Positions 21,315-29,130 of a DNA stretch of 34,316 bases are shown here, in pieces; position 1 is the stretch's first letter, and each line of letters starts with the position of its first letter. The translations under genes and the position numbers were made by a program. The notes below the pieces were generated by a model, which worked only from the letters and a program-made list of their open reading frames with translations, searched no databases and was not told the origin of the DNA. Origin of the DNA: a virus; IMG/VR virus record IMGVR_UViG_3300033146_001685, positions 1 through 34,316 of that record; one strand, written 5' to 3'.

Positions 21315-23915
21315 TCATAAATCATCAACTGATACAAGAATTGCTTGACTTGGATTTGGTTCTTGAAATCCTAAAACTATATGAAATCCTTCAAGTGGTT
21401 TAAGAATTAAATTTTTAAACATTTTCTTTCTATCAATTTCAAACATCTCTTGCATTTCAGGAGGTAATCCTTCTCCTAATGGATATCCAATAACGTTTAT
21501 CCCATATCTATTAGTAGGTTTTAAATATAATATTCTAACTTTATCATCTACTTTAATTCTAGAATATTTACTGCCTATATTTAATTTATCCAAAAGTTGA
21601 TTAAAATATTCTGCTCCTCTAGCATGAGCACCTGCTCCTTTGCCTGTTTGTAAAAACCCAGTAACTTGTATTGGAGTGTTATAACCTTTAATAATACTAA
21701 TATCATCTAACGGTAGTTGTTTAAACTTTTCCCATAAACTAGCTATATATTCACAATAATAAGCATAGGTGTAAGGAGAATTCATATATCCTTCTATAAT
21801 TGTCCGTAATTCATTTTTCATAGATGTAGGTATATCATTACTTTTAACCTTTACTCCTACATATTTAAACTTATCTTTTCTTACGTTTTCATCATCTAAA
21901 ACATGTATAATATATCGTTTTTTCTTAAAGAAAAATGCTTGAGCTCCTAATATTTCACGTTTGAATTCTATTCTATGACCTAACGGAGAATTAAATTGTT
22001 CTTCCATAACTAGTTGACAATTAGCATTAACCCTTGGAACGATATCACCATCAATAACTTTGCAAAATGCTGTACAAAATGTATCATCCCAATTATTATT
22101 AGGAACTTTAGTAATCATTTCATTATAAAGTACTTCAGCATCTATATAACATGAATCAGTATCTCCTCCTGCAGTAGTACCTAAATTATTTTCTTCAATA
22201 AACTTCATAGATGATTGAATAATATGCTGACCGGTTAACGTTACTGATGCAGCATTATCTAAATCAAATGTACATATATACTTATTACCAAACGATCCAT
22301 ATAATGAATTTAAAGCAATTTTGTACGCATCTTGAGTATTATCTAAAAATTGAATATCTTTTTGCCAAGCAATTTTCTCTTCTTCTGATAATGTAGATTT
22401 GATTTTTTCAAATTTAGCTTTCTTTTTAATCATCCTAGCTTTAACTTGTCTGCGTAAAGCATATGTTTTAGATAAAAATTTTGGAACTACCCCTAAATCT
22501 TCTTCTGAACTTGGGCGTCTGTATAAAATATCATTAGCAGAAATTACACATTTAGGTAATACTTTTTCGTTAAATTGTTTAGGAGTTAATCTTTTAATAG
22601 TAGTACCTATTTTAACTACCCATTCATTATCTCCTTTTTCTAATATCTTTCCAATTTTAGTTTCCATACTAATATTAAGTGCAATAATAATATTAGGATA
22701 TAGTGAATTTAAATCTAACGAATATATACCTTTATTATAGAATTTTGGAATAGGGTCATGATTAAACCCTCCAGGATATCCAGTATTTTCTAAATTAATA
22801 TTATCTGGGTTTGTTGTACAAATTCTTTTACCCATACTACGAGCTTCCATAGTTACTGCCCCAATTGTATAAGGAGAAGTCTTAAACACTGCTTGGTATT
22901 CGCATAATCCTAAATTACATACAGTCCTAGCTAATGAAATAAACCCTAATTTTTTATCTAAATCAACAATTAAACTAACGTCTTTAATATTATATTCTAC
23001 AAATTTTTCAAAATCTCGTTTATAAAAATCTTTAAATGTTCCTTCATACTCTAGTTTTCCGTATCCTAATTCATCTTGACCGATATCTTCTAACTTGTAT
23101 GATTGTGCTGATCCAGGACCAAATTTATTTCTATATAATAATAAATAATCCATACTAGTAACGCCTGAAATCCTATATGTATTGAGGTATTTACCATCTC
23201 GTAACTGTTCAGAATGATGTCGAACTTCTCCAATTGGACTTAAACATTTACATATCATTAAGTCAAAATCTTCAAATTGTTTAGCTCTATTAATAATATA
23301 GGGAATATCAAACCCATCAGAATTCCATCCTGTAATAATATCTGGTTGATTATCTTTAAACCATAACAAATAATGATTAAGTAATTTAGCTTCACTATCA
23401 AACACACGATATTCTCTATCAGAAGTGTTAGTAAAGGTGTGGTTTCCTTCTTCATCTAATACATATATAAAATATTTTTCAAGAAAATTATCAAATGTAG
23501 TAATAACGTTAATTGGATATTCTGCTTTTGAAGGCACTGGAAATACATCTTCAACCGCTACTTCTATATCTATAAAATGAATACGTTGTGGGCCATCTTG
23601 AAATGATCTCTCATTTTGTCTTCCGTTATAATAATCTAGCAAAAATTGTCTTTCAGGTGAAAATGATTCGTATATATGAAAACTAGGATTTTCTTTAATC
23701 CATCTGTTTCTCATAATAGAGTTTTTAAATTTTTTCTTAGATAAAGGTTTGTTAAACAAGCTTAAATATTTACCGTTTGGGTCTTCATAATATAAATATG
23801 GTTCTATTACAAACGAATTTTTACATCTATTTCCATCTTCGTCGTAATACGCCATCCATATTTTTTGATCCCATCCAGAATTAGTGTCTATATATGACGC
23901 TGTTGCAGTATACAT
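21315..23915 (-). CDS. 43: DNA polymerase, family B (T4 gp43-like)
   Basis: An 866-aa replicative polymerase with proofreading. The exonuclease domain has FIDIEVA (Asp116, Glu118), GWNSDGFDIPYI (196-207) and YNIKDVSLI (308-316). The polymerase domain has SLDLNSLYPNI (399-409, Asp401), KIALNSLYGS (532-541) and GDTDSCYID (584-592), so all catalytic aspartates are present. T4 gp43 is 898 aa. The hydrophobic C-terminus is the probable clamp-binding tail. AAAGGAG lies before the ATG, and the clamp-like gene ends 18 bases upstream. In T4, 44, 62 and regA lie between 45 and 43; here they do not. Confidence 0.95.
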   Translation of the reverse strand: MYTATASYIDTNSGWDQKIWMAYYDEDGNRCKNSFVIEPYLYYEDPNGKYLSLFNKPLSKKKFKNSIMRNRWIKENPSFHIYESFSPERQFLLDYYNGRQNERSFQDGPQRIHFIDIEVAVEDVFPVPSKAEYPINVITTFDNFLEKYFIYVLDEEGNHTFTNTSDREYRVFDSEAKLLNHYLLWFKDNQPDIITGWNSDGFDIPYIINRAKQFEDFDLMICKCLSPIGEVRHHSEQLRDGKYLNTYRISGVTSMDYLLLYRNKFGPGSAQSYKLEDIGQDELGYGKLEYEGTFKDFYKRDFEKFVEYNIKDVSLIVDLDKKLGFISLARTVCNLGLCEYQAVFKTSPYTIGAVTMEARSMGKRICTTNPDNINLENTGYPGGFNHDPIPKFYNKGIYSLDLNSLYPNIIIALNISMETKIGKILEKGDNEWVVKIGTTIKRLTPKQFNEKVLPKCVISANDILYRRPSSEEDLGVVPKFLSKTYALRRQVKARMIKKKAKFEKIKSTLSEEEKIAWQKDIQFLDNTQDAYKIALNSLYGSFGNKYICTFDLDNAASVTLTGQHIIQSSMKFIEENNLGTTAGGDTDSCYIDAEVLYNEMITKVPNNNWDDTFCTAFCKVIDGDIVPRVNANCQLVMEEQFNSPLGHRIEFKREILGAQAFFFKKKRYIIHVLDDENVRKDKFKYVGVKVKSNDIPTSMKNELRTIIEGYMNSPYTYAYYCEYIASLWEKFKQLPLDDISIIKGYNTPIQVTGFLQTGKGAGAHARGAEYFNQLLDKLNIGSKYSRIKVDDKVRILYLKPTNRYGINVIGYPLGEGLPPEMQEMFEIDRKKMFKNLILKPLEGFHIVLGFQEPNPSQAILVSVDDL

Positions 23916-23933
23916 ATACTTCTCCTTTAACCT

Positions 23934-24713
23934 TTAATTTTTTAATAATGGCATTATTCCGCGTAATGAAGTATAATATCCATTGTCTTCAATTTTAGAA
24001 GTTATTTCTAATACTTTTTTATCAGTATAACTAATATTAATTTTATCTGATTCTACTACTCCTATATCTCTAAATGTAGTTATTTTAACACATAATAATT
24101 CATTTATTTGATTAGTTGTTGTTCCGATAGGTATACCAATACTATCTTGATAAGTATTTAACCTATCATCTAACTCAGCAATAACTATATTAGAATCAGG
24201 TTTCTGTGTAAGATATACTTTAACATCATCATCTTTTAAACATACAATTGACAAATTTCTAAGTACTTGTTTAATTTGATTAATAGATGTATCAATTGAA
24301 ATTAAAGATTTTAATTCTACTGTAATAGGATTAGTATATATTTCATCCAACATTACTGCTTCAACTGTTTTTAATTTAAATTTAACTTCGTTTTTATATA
24401 TTATAGACTTATTATCGAATTTAAGAACAACTGAATCAATTTGTTCTATACTGTTAATTAATTTTAATGATTTAATTAAATTTGAAATATCTTTAAAATT
24501 AAATTCGATATACTCTCCATCATCTACTATCGCAGTTATACTATTAGTGTTAAAATACATTCTACCTGTTTTATCTAATGTATATGCATTAACTGAGCAT
24601 TTTTGATTGGTAATGTTAAATCTACCTGATGGAACAATTTTTGTGATAGAATGTAAAAAATCGCATACCATACTAATATTATGAATGCAAATTTCTTTTG
24701 CTGGCTTTGCCAT
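23934..24713 (-). CDS. 45: Probable sliding clamp (T4 gp45-like)
   Basis: 259 aa (T4 gp45 is 228 aa). No catalytic motifs are expected for a DNA clamp. The protein is beta-rich with regularly spaced hydrophobic strands and helices, two roughly equal halves, and an N-terminal helix of the type seen in gp45. The assignment leans on position: directly between ssDNA-binding protein 32 and polymerase 43, co-transcribed with both. It would hold the polymerase on DNA. AAGGAGA precedes the ATG, with a perfect 20-bp palindrome just upstream. Confidence 0.55.
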   Translation of the reverse strand: MAKPAKEICIHNISMVCDFLHSITKIVPSGRFNITNQKCSVNAYTLDKTGRMYFNTNSITAIVDDGEYIEFNFKDISNLIKSLKLINSIEQIDSVVLKFDNKSIIYKNEVKFKLKTVEAVMLDEIYTNPITVELKSLISIDTSINQIKQVLRNLSIVCLKDDDVKVYLTQKPDSNIVIAELDDRLNTYQDSIGIPIGTTTNQINELLCVKITTFRDIGVVESDKINISYTDKKVLEITSKIEDNGYYTSLRGIMPLLKN

Positions 24714-24733
24714 AATCTCTCCTTAGATTAGAA

Positions 24734-24753
24734 TGGGGTACTATAGTACCCCA
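24734..24753. repeat. Perfect 20-bp palindrome between genes 32 and 45
   Basis: TGGGGTACTATAGTACCCCA is fully self-complementary and unusually GC-rich for this DNA. As RNA it forms an 8-bp stem with a TATA loop, 20 bases before the gene 45 start and 9 bases after the gene 32 stop. There is no clear U-tract on the minus strand, so it may be a weak terminator, an RNA-processing or stability element, or a protein-binding operator. Confidence 0.5.
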
Positions 24754-24762
24754 ATGTTATAA

Positions 24763-25728
24763 TTAATCAGTGCCTATTAACTCATCTAAATCATCTAAAT
24801 CTAAATCTGCTAATATATCGTCATCATCATCGACTGGAGTTTCTTTAACTGCAGTCGTAGGTGTAATTGATGGTTTAACATTCATTACTGGTGCACTTTC
24901 TTTTTCGAACGAAATATTAATTTCATCATCTCCATCATCTCCATCATTTAAGAAATAAGTTTGGTGAAATTGATGTAGCTCTTCAAATTCAACGAATTTA
25001 AAAAATCTACCATCCATATCTAATTCTTTCATTGAATCTTCCATTAATTGAGTAGTAATACTTGAAGATAAATCTGTAGCTTTTCTTGAAAAATCAATGT
25101 TATAATCATTATATATTTTATCTTCTACTGGTTTTTCAATTGTTGTAATCTCAAGATTATAACCTTCAGTTATTGAAAACGCTTCTTGTCCAATTGGATT
25201 ATTTCCAGCTATTTTATTCTTTTTAACATCAACACCAAATATTTTTAGCATTAATTCAGTATATACTGACCAACCCATATGCATAATTTTAATAGTGCCT
25301 TCATTATCTGGATTAAATGAATCATGGACTACATAAACATAAGCATATCCATTTTGTTTACGTCTTGCTTTATCGTATAACTCTTTATCTGATGGTAAAT
25401 TACTTTTTTTGTACGCATGGTAAGCAGCACCAGCAGTTTTGCATATAGGACATTTATCATACCCACGTTGGTCTAACCAATATTTAGATACTGGACATAT
25501 AACATCTGCATATGTTGAAGTGGATGAATCATACACTGAATGTTTACATTGATAAATGAATGGGTGAGAACGTTTAGCTCCGTCAGGTGCAATAAATAAC
25601 ATTCTAAAATGATAAGAATTGTTTGGTTTGAATTCGATAAAAGATGTATCTTTAACATACACTCCATCTTCAATTTTTTTCTGTTCTTTTTTCTTTAACT
25701 CTTCAAAACTTTTACTTAGGTCTAACAT
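24763..25728 (-). CDS. 32: Single-stranded DNA-binding protein (T4 gp32-like)
   Basis: 321 aa. The basic N-terminal region (KKKEQKK) serves cooperativity. The OB-fold core carries a zinc site His63-x14-Cys78-x14-Cys93-x2-Cys96, close to T4's His-Cys-Cys-Cys set but with a longer second spacing. Aromatic DNA-contact residues follow (GYAYVYVVHDSF). The C-terminus is strongly acidic (DDDDDILADLDLDDLDEL, about 300-318), the tail that recruits 59, polymerase and UvsX. It coats ssDNA at forks and recombination intermediates. AGGAG precedes the ATG, at the end of an unusual A-rich leader that may be an autogenous operator. Confidence 0.92.
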   Translation of the reverse strand: MLDLSKSFEELKKKEQKKIEDGVYVKDTSFIEFKPNNSYHFRMLFIAPDGAKRSHPFIYQCKHSVYDSSTSTYADVICPVSKYWLDQRGYDKCPICKTAGAAYHAYKKSNLPSDKELYDKARRKQNGYAYVYVVHDSFNPDNEGTIKIMHMGWSVYTELMLKIFGVDVKKNKIAGNNPIGQEAFSITEGYNLEITTIEKPVEDKIYNDYNIDFSRKATDLSSSITTQLMEDSMKELDMDGRFFKFVEFEELHQFHQTYFLNDGDDGDDEINISFEKESAPVMNVKPSITPTTAVKETPVDDDDDILADLDLDDLDELIGTD

Positions 25729-25859
25729 AATTTTAACTCCTATTGTTTATTGTTGTTTGTTGTTGTTTATTTAACTTATTTAATATACTTATTGTTTAAC
25801 TTATTTTAATTAACTTTTATTTTATTTTTATTTTATTTTTATTTTACCCTCCATATATA
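25729..25859 (-). promoter_or_regulatory. A/U-rich unstructured leader of gene 32, possible autogenous operator
   Basis: The 131-base gap reads on the minus strand as repeated AAAATA/AAATAAA units (about 25814-25847, 11-base period), then several TTAAA motifs (about 25769-25808), then AAC/AAT triplet runs up to the AGGAG before gene 32. Almost no G or C occurs, so the RNA should be unstructured. T4 gp32 represses its own mRNA by binding a leader of repeated UUAAA motifs next to the ribosome binding site; this leader has the same character. No pseudoknot was identified. Confidence 0.5.
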
Positions 25860-26492
25860 TTATAATTTTTCTTTAAAAACCCGATGTATTTTAGAAGATA
25901 ATGACCGAAGTTTATTATCTTTTAATAATTCATACCGAGTTTGTTGATAATCTATATTAAATGAACTTCCTAAAAACCCCTCTACAAATGATGGGTCGTA
26001 ATTTTGTAGTATATCTATAAAATTATTTATTAATGCAAAAAATACTAAATTTATGTTACCTTGTTTATAATGTTTTAATACACTAGGTAACAATTTATGA
26101 TTATGAAGTAAATATCCATCTAACGTAGTGATATTATTATCTTTACAAAATTTAAATACAAAAACTAAATTAGATTTAATTTGGGATTTAAATTTATCTT
26201 TTCCTACTACGTTATTCCTAGATATAAAAGATTTATATAACCGAATACTTTTTTGACTATTTAAATGTTTAGGATGAAACCATCCTTCATAAAAATCTGC
26301 TAACGACTGAATGAATATTTTATAATCTACTACAGAATTTTTATTTATAAAAATTTTAAACCGTTCAAAGAAAGCCCAGTTATCACTTTCTTTAGCTTTA
26401 CTAAAATTTTTAATACTCCTAGGATACTTTCCAGTGTTATAAAACACTGTTTGTTTATGCCATTCTGAATATAATTGTTCTGTTGTAATCAT
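25860..26492 (-). CDS. 59: DNA helicase loader (T4 gp59-like)
   Basis: 210 aa (T4 gp59 is 217). All-alpha and basic. The run NWAFFERFKIFINKNSVVDY, IFIQSLADFYEGWF, FKSQIKSNLVFVFKFCKDNN, LLPSVLKHYKQGNINLVFFALINNFIDIL follows the helix pattern of gp59 (two HMG-like halves). It loads helicase 41 on gp32-coated forks, and the adjacent gene 32 fits. The ATG at 26492 lacks a recognisable Shine-Dalgarno, which is rare in this window. The gene probably begins the 59-32-45-43 operon. Confidence 0.75.
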   Translation of the reverse strand: MITTEQLYSEWHKQTVFYNTGKYPRSIKNFSKAKESDNWAFFERFKIFINKNSVVDYKIFIQSLADFYEGWFHPKHLNSQKSIRLYKSFISRNNVVGKDKFKSQIKSNLVFVFKFCKDNNITTLDGYLLHNHKLLPSVLKHYKQGNINLVFFALINNFIDILQNYDPSFVEGFLGSSFNIDYQQTRYELLKDNKLRSLSSKIHRVFKEKL

Positions 26493-26567
26493 AATAAATA
26501 ATACTATTAGTTATAAAAATATTAAATACTTTAAGATTAAAATTATAAATATTATACCGTTAGAGGT

Positions 26568-26605
26568 TAAATTAGAGTGAATTATAATTAGTTCACTCTA
26601 ATTTA
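26568..26605 (-). terminator. Hairpin between the VWA gene and gene 59
   Basis: Perfect 14-bp arms (26568-26581 and 26592-26605; TAAATTAGAGTGAA and its complement) with a 10-base loop, eight bases after the stop of the metallopeptidase/VWA gene. The minus-strand tail (AACCTCTAAC) is not U-rich, so termination may be partial or the element may stabilise the 3' end. A TAACGG-TATAAT promoter-like motif follows (about 26549-26562). Confidence 0.55.
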
Positions 26606-26612
26606 TTTTAAC

Positions 26613-29120
26613 TTATTGTTTATCTAACCCTAAACAACTTATATTTTTACCATGTAAATGTTTCATTGCTATTCTAAAACTGTGTATAGTATCGAAAATA
26701 ATTGAAAATGCTCCGACGTGTTTCTTCATTTTCTGGTTTAGTCGTTGTATGTTCTTTAAATTTTCACCTTCTAATACATCAGTATCTGTAAATACAACAG
26801 TATTGAAATTTTTCTTATGTAATCCAATAGATATATCAATGAATTCTTTTCTAAAGTTAGTTCCTCCGCCAAATCCTCCAGTAAAAACTGCTTTCATAGG
26901 TTTAGATTTAGATTTAGATTTAGAATCAAATTCTTCGTTAATAATAGAGTTAGCATTAGTTAAGTTAGATGGAATAGTAGTAAATGTAAAGTTATCAGTA
27001 TCAATTACGCTAAAATCCCATGAACTATCAAATTTTAATATATAAAATTTGTCTAATGTGTTAGAATGGTCTTTAACCAATTTAAGTAAATCCACATACA
27101 CTTTATTTAATTCAGATATAACTGACCCTGAATTATCTATTATAAATAATATATTTTTCTTGTCATCTTTATACTCAACTTCTCCAGGTTTAAGTGCTCC
27201 AATTCCATTTAACTCAATTTGTTGAAGTGTTTGACCTGCTTTTCTTCTATTAATTTTAGCGTATGACGTAGTTTTGCGTACTCCAACAGTTAGCATATTA
27301 GATAATAACTTTTTCCAATCATATACTGGGGTATAGTTTTTATCTAATTGTTGTGATTTAGAATTACCTTTAGCCTTACGATTCATAGCATTGCGTAATC
27401 TATCTATCGTTGTAGAGTTTTTACTTGAATTTTTTCCACTATTTTTAGCTTCGTTTGCTTTTGCATCAACATTGGCTGGAGTAATACCTTCATTTCCTAT
27501 CTTACCTCTTTTTTTCATAGCTTCTGAAATTTCTTTAGTCGCTTTATCAATAGCGTCTTTAATCCGTTGTTTAACTGCATTATCTACATTGGTAATGTTC
27601 GGATCGTCTAATTCATCACTATTTCCTCTACCTTTTCCATCTTTTCCATCTTTTCCACTTGTTCCATCACTTTCTTCACCTTCTCCACTTGTTCCACCTT
27701 TTCCATCACTTTCTTCGCCTTCTCCACCTTTTCCATCACCTTCTTCACTTGTTCCACCTTTTCCATCACTTTCTCCACTTGTTCCATCACTTTCTTCACC
27801 TTCTCCACTTGTTCCACCTTTTCCATCACTTTCTTCACCTTCTTCACCTTCTTCACCTTCTCCACTTGTTCCACCGTTTGTATCTGTTGTGTTATCGTTA
27901 AGTTCTTCGTTTTGATGCTGATCGGTTTTTGGTAGTAAATTATCTGGATCTGTAACATTTGATGGTGATGGTGGTGATGGTGGTGTTATTTCATCTTCAT
28001 TTCCATCATCATCTTTAATTTTAACTTCTTCAATTTCATAAATCACATCTGGATCTAAAGGCGATGGAGGCTTGCCATTGCGGTTTTTTCCAATAGTAAC
28101 CTTAATTTTTTCCACTCTCTTTTTTGGTTGATTTTTTTGTTGGAGATCAATATCCCTTTTAGCTATTTCATATAATTCATGCATTGAATAATTATCACCA
28201 TTTAATTTAGAATTAAATATCCCTATTGGTAATTGTTCATACCCAGCTTGTACTAAATTATGGTTAATAATTAAATCTGCAGCTATATTTTGAGGAGCAT
28301 TATCTAAACCCATATGTTTACCATAAAAAATATCTCCTTGTTTAAAATGTAGTAATTCATGCATAATTAAAAATTGAATATACGCATACTCATCAGGTAT
28401 GTTTCCACCATTTGATACTAATGCAGATGAAGATGATGTTATTTTAGTAGCTCTACCATATCGTATTAAAGCTTTACAAAAGCTTTTATTAAATACTATT
28501 TCAGCGTTAACAGTAGCCATAGCAGTAGTACACATTTTAAATCTTTGAGGAGTTTTACCATCAATCTCACTGTATGGAACTATATGTATACTAGGGTATA
28601 TATTTTTTCCAGAAACTGGATCTTTTAATGGGAAAAACCCTTTTATTCCATCAGATTCTGCATATATATATTTTAATAATTTATCTTTTACTATAGAAGT
28701 ATCAAATATTATTTCGTCATCAAATAGTTCTTCAAACAATTGATATGCATCAAATACCACGCTACAAGCAACTTGGTTTAAACACTCACTGTATATTTTA
28801 GAATTTTTTATCATATCCTTGGATTTATCTAATCTAGCCTTTAACCAACTATCAACCGTTTCTTCAGTAATGACAGTGTCCTCAATATTAAGGGCTGTTA
28901 ACTTTCCATGACTTAACAAATCTAATATTGGTTTAATATTATTACTATTCTCGAGTTTATCAACAGTTATATCCACACCTACAATAGAATCTTTTAAATA
29001 TTTTACTGCATCCTTAATATACGCATCTGATAGTGAAGTTACTTTTCTATATTGTACGTTCCAAGTTTTAGCTTCAGTTAGTTGCATTTCAGCTAAATAT
29101 TGCAAAAATGTTAATTTCAT
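26613..29120 (-). CDS. Metallopeptidase-like (DUF2201) plus VWA-domain protein, partner of MoxR AAA+
   Basis: 835 aa. The N-terminal domain has LIMHELLHFKQGD (HEXXH at 254-258) and NIAADLIINHNL (278-289), the signature of DUF2201_N metallopeptidase-like domains. About 370-500 is low complexity, first acidic and proline-rich then Gly/Glu/Ser/Asp/Lys repeats. The C-terminal VWA domain has a MIDAS start NILFIIDNSGSVISE (656-670, DNSGS) and a later TDTD. Such VWA proteins work with MoxR-family ATPases to insert metals or remodel complexes (RavA-ViaA, CobS-CobT). The partner ATPase lies ten bases upstream. The N-terminus MKLTFLQYLAE resembles T4 capsid-targeting sequences. AAGGAGG precedes the ATG. 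Confidence 0.8.
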   Translation of the reverse strand: MKLTFLQYLAEMQLTEAKTWNVQYRKVTSLSDAYIKDAVKYLKDSIVGVDITVDKLENSNNIKPILDLLSHGKLTALNIEDTVITEETVDSWLKARLDKSKDMIKNSKIYSECLNQVACSVVFDAYQLFEELFDDEIIFDTSIVKDKLLKYIYAESDGIKGFFPLKDPVSGKNIYPSIHIVPYSEIDGKTPQRFKMCTTAMATVNAEIVFNKSFCKALIRYGRATKITSSSSALVSNGGNIPDEYAYIQFLIMHELLHFKQGDIFYGKHMGLDNAPQNIAADLIINHNLVQAGYEQLPIGIFNSKLNGDNYSMHELYEIAKRDIDLQQKNQPKKRVEKIKVTIGKNRNGKPPSPLDPDVIYEIEEVKIKDDDGNEDEITPPSPPSPSNVTDPDNLLPKTDQHQNEELNDNTTDTNGGTSGEGEEGEEGEESDGKGGTSGEGEESDGTSGESDGKGGTSEEGDGKGGEGEESDGKGGTSGEGEESDGTSGKDGKDGKGRGNSDELDDPNITNVDNAVKQRIKDAIDKATKEISEAMKKRGKIGNEGITPANVDAKANEAKNSGKNSSKNSTTIDRLRNAMNRKAKGNSKSQQLDKNYTPVYDWKKLLSNMLTVGVRKTTSYAKINRRKAGQTLQQIELNGIGALKPGEVEYKDDKKNILFIIDNSGSVISELNKVYVDLLKLVKDHSNTLDKFYILKFDSSWDFSVIDTDNFTFTTIPSNLTNANSIINEEFDSKSKSKSKPMKAVFTGGFGGGTNFRKEFIDISIGLHKKNFNTVVFTDTDVLEGENLKNIQRLNQKMKKHVGAFSIIFDTIHSFRIAMKHLHGKNISCLGLDKQ
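27651..27870. repeat. Imperfect tandem repeats encoding the Gly/Glu/Ser/Asp linker
   Basis: Degenerate 6-18-bp units (CCATCACTTTCTTCACCTTC, CACTTGTTCCACCTTTT) repeat here. The 60-base blocks 27661-27720 and 27781-27840 differ at a single base, so one was copied recently. The repeat is in frame with the VWA protein and likely changes in copy number by slippage or unequal recombination without breaking the frame. Confidence 0.85.
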
Positions 29121-29130
29121 TATATCCTCC

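Noticed and set aside
27651-27870. CRISPR-like array
   Set aside because: Repeats are irregular, contiguous and in frame with a protein; there are no unique spacers of constant length.
27391-27915. Plus-strand ORFs rich in Ser/Pro or His/Leu/Phe over the repeat region
   Set aside because: They are antisense shadows of the low-complexity repeat in the VWA gene, without start signals.
27608-27958. Second minus-strand frame rich in Lys/Val/Glu over the repeat region
   Set aside because: It lies fully inside the VWA gene in another frame; the tandem repeat keeps all frames open.
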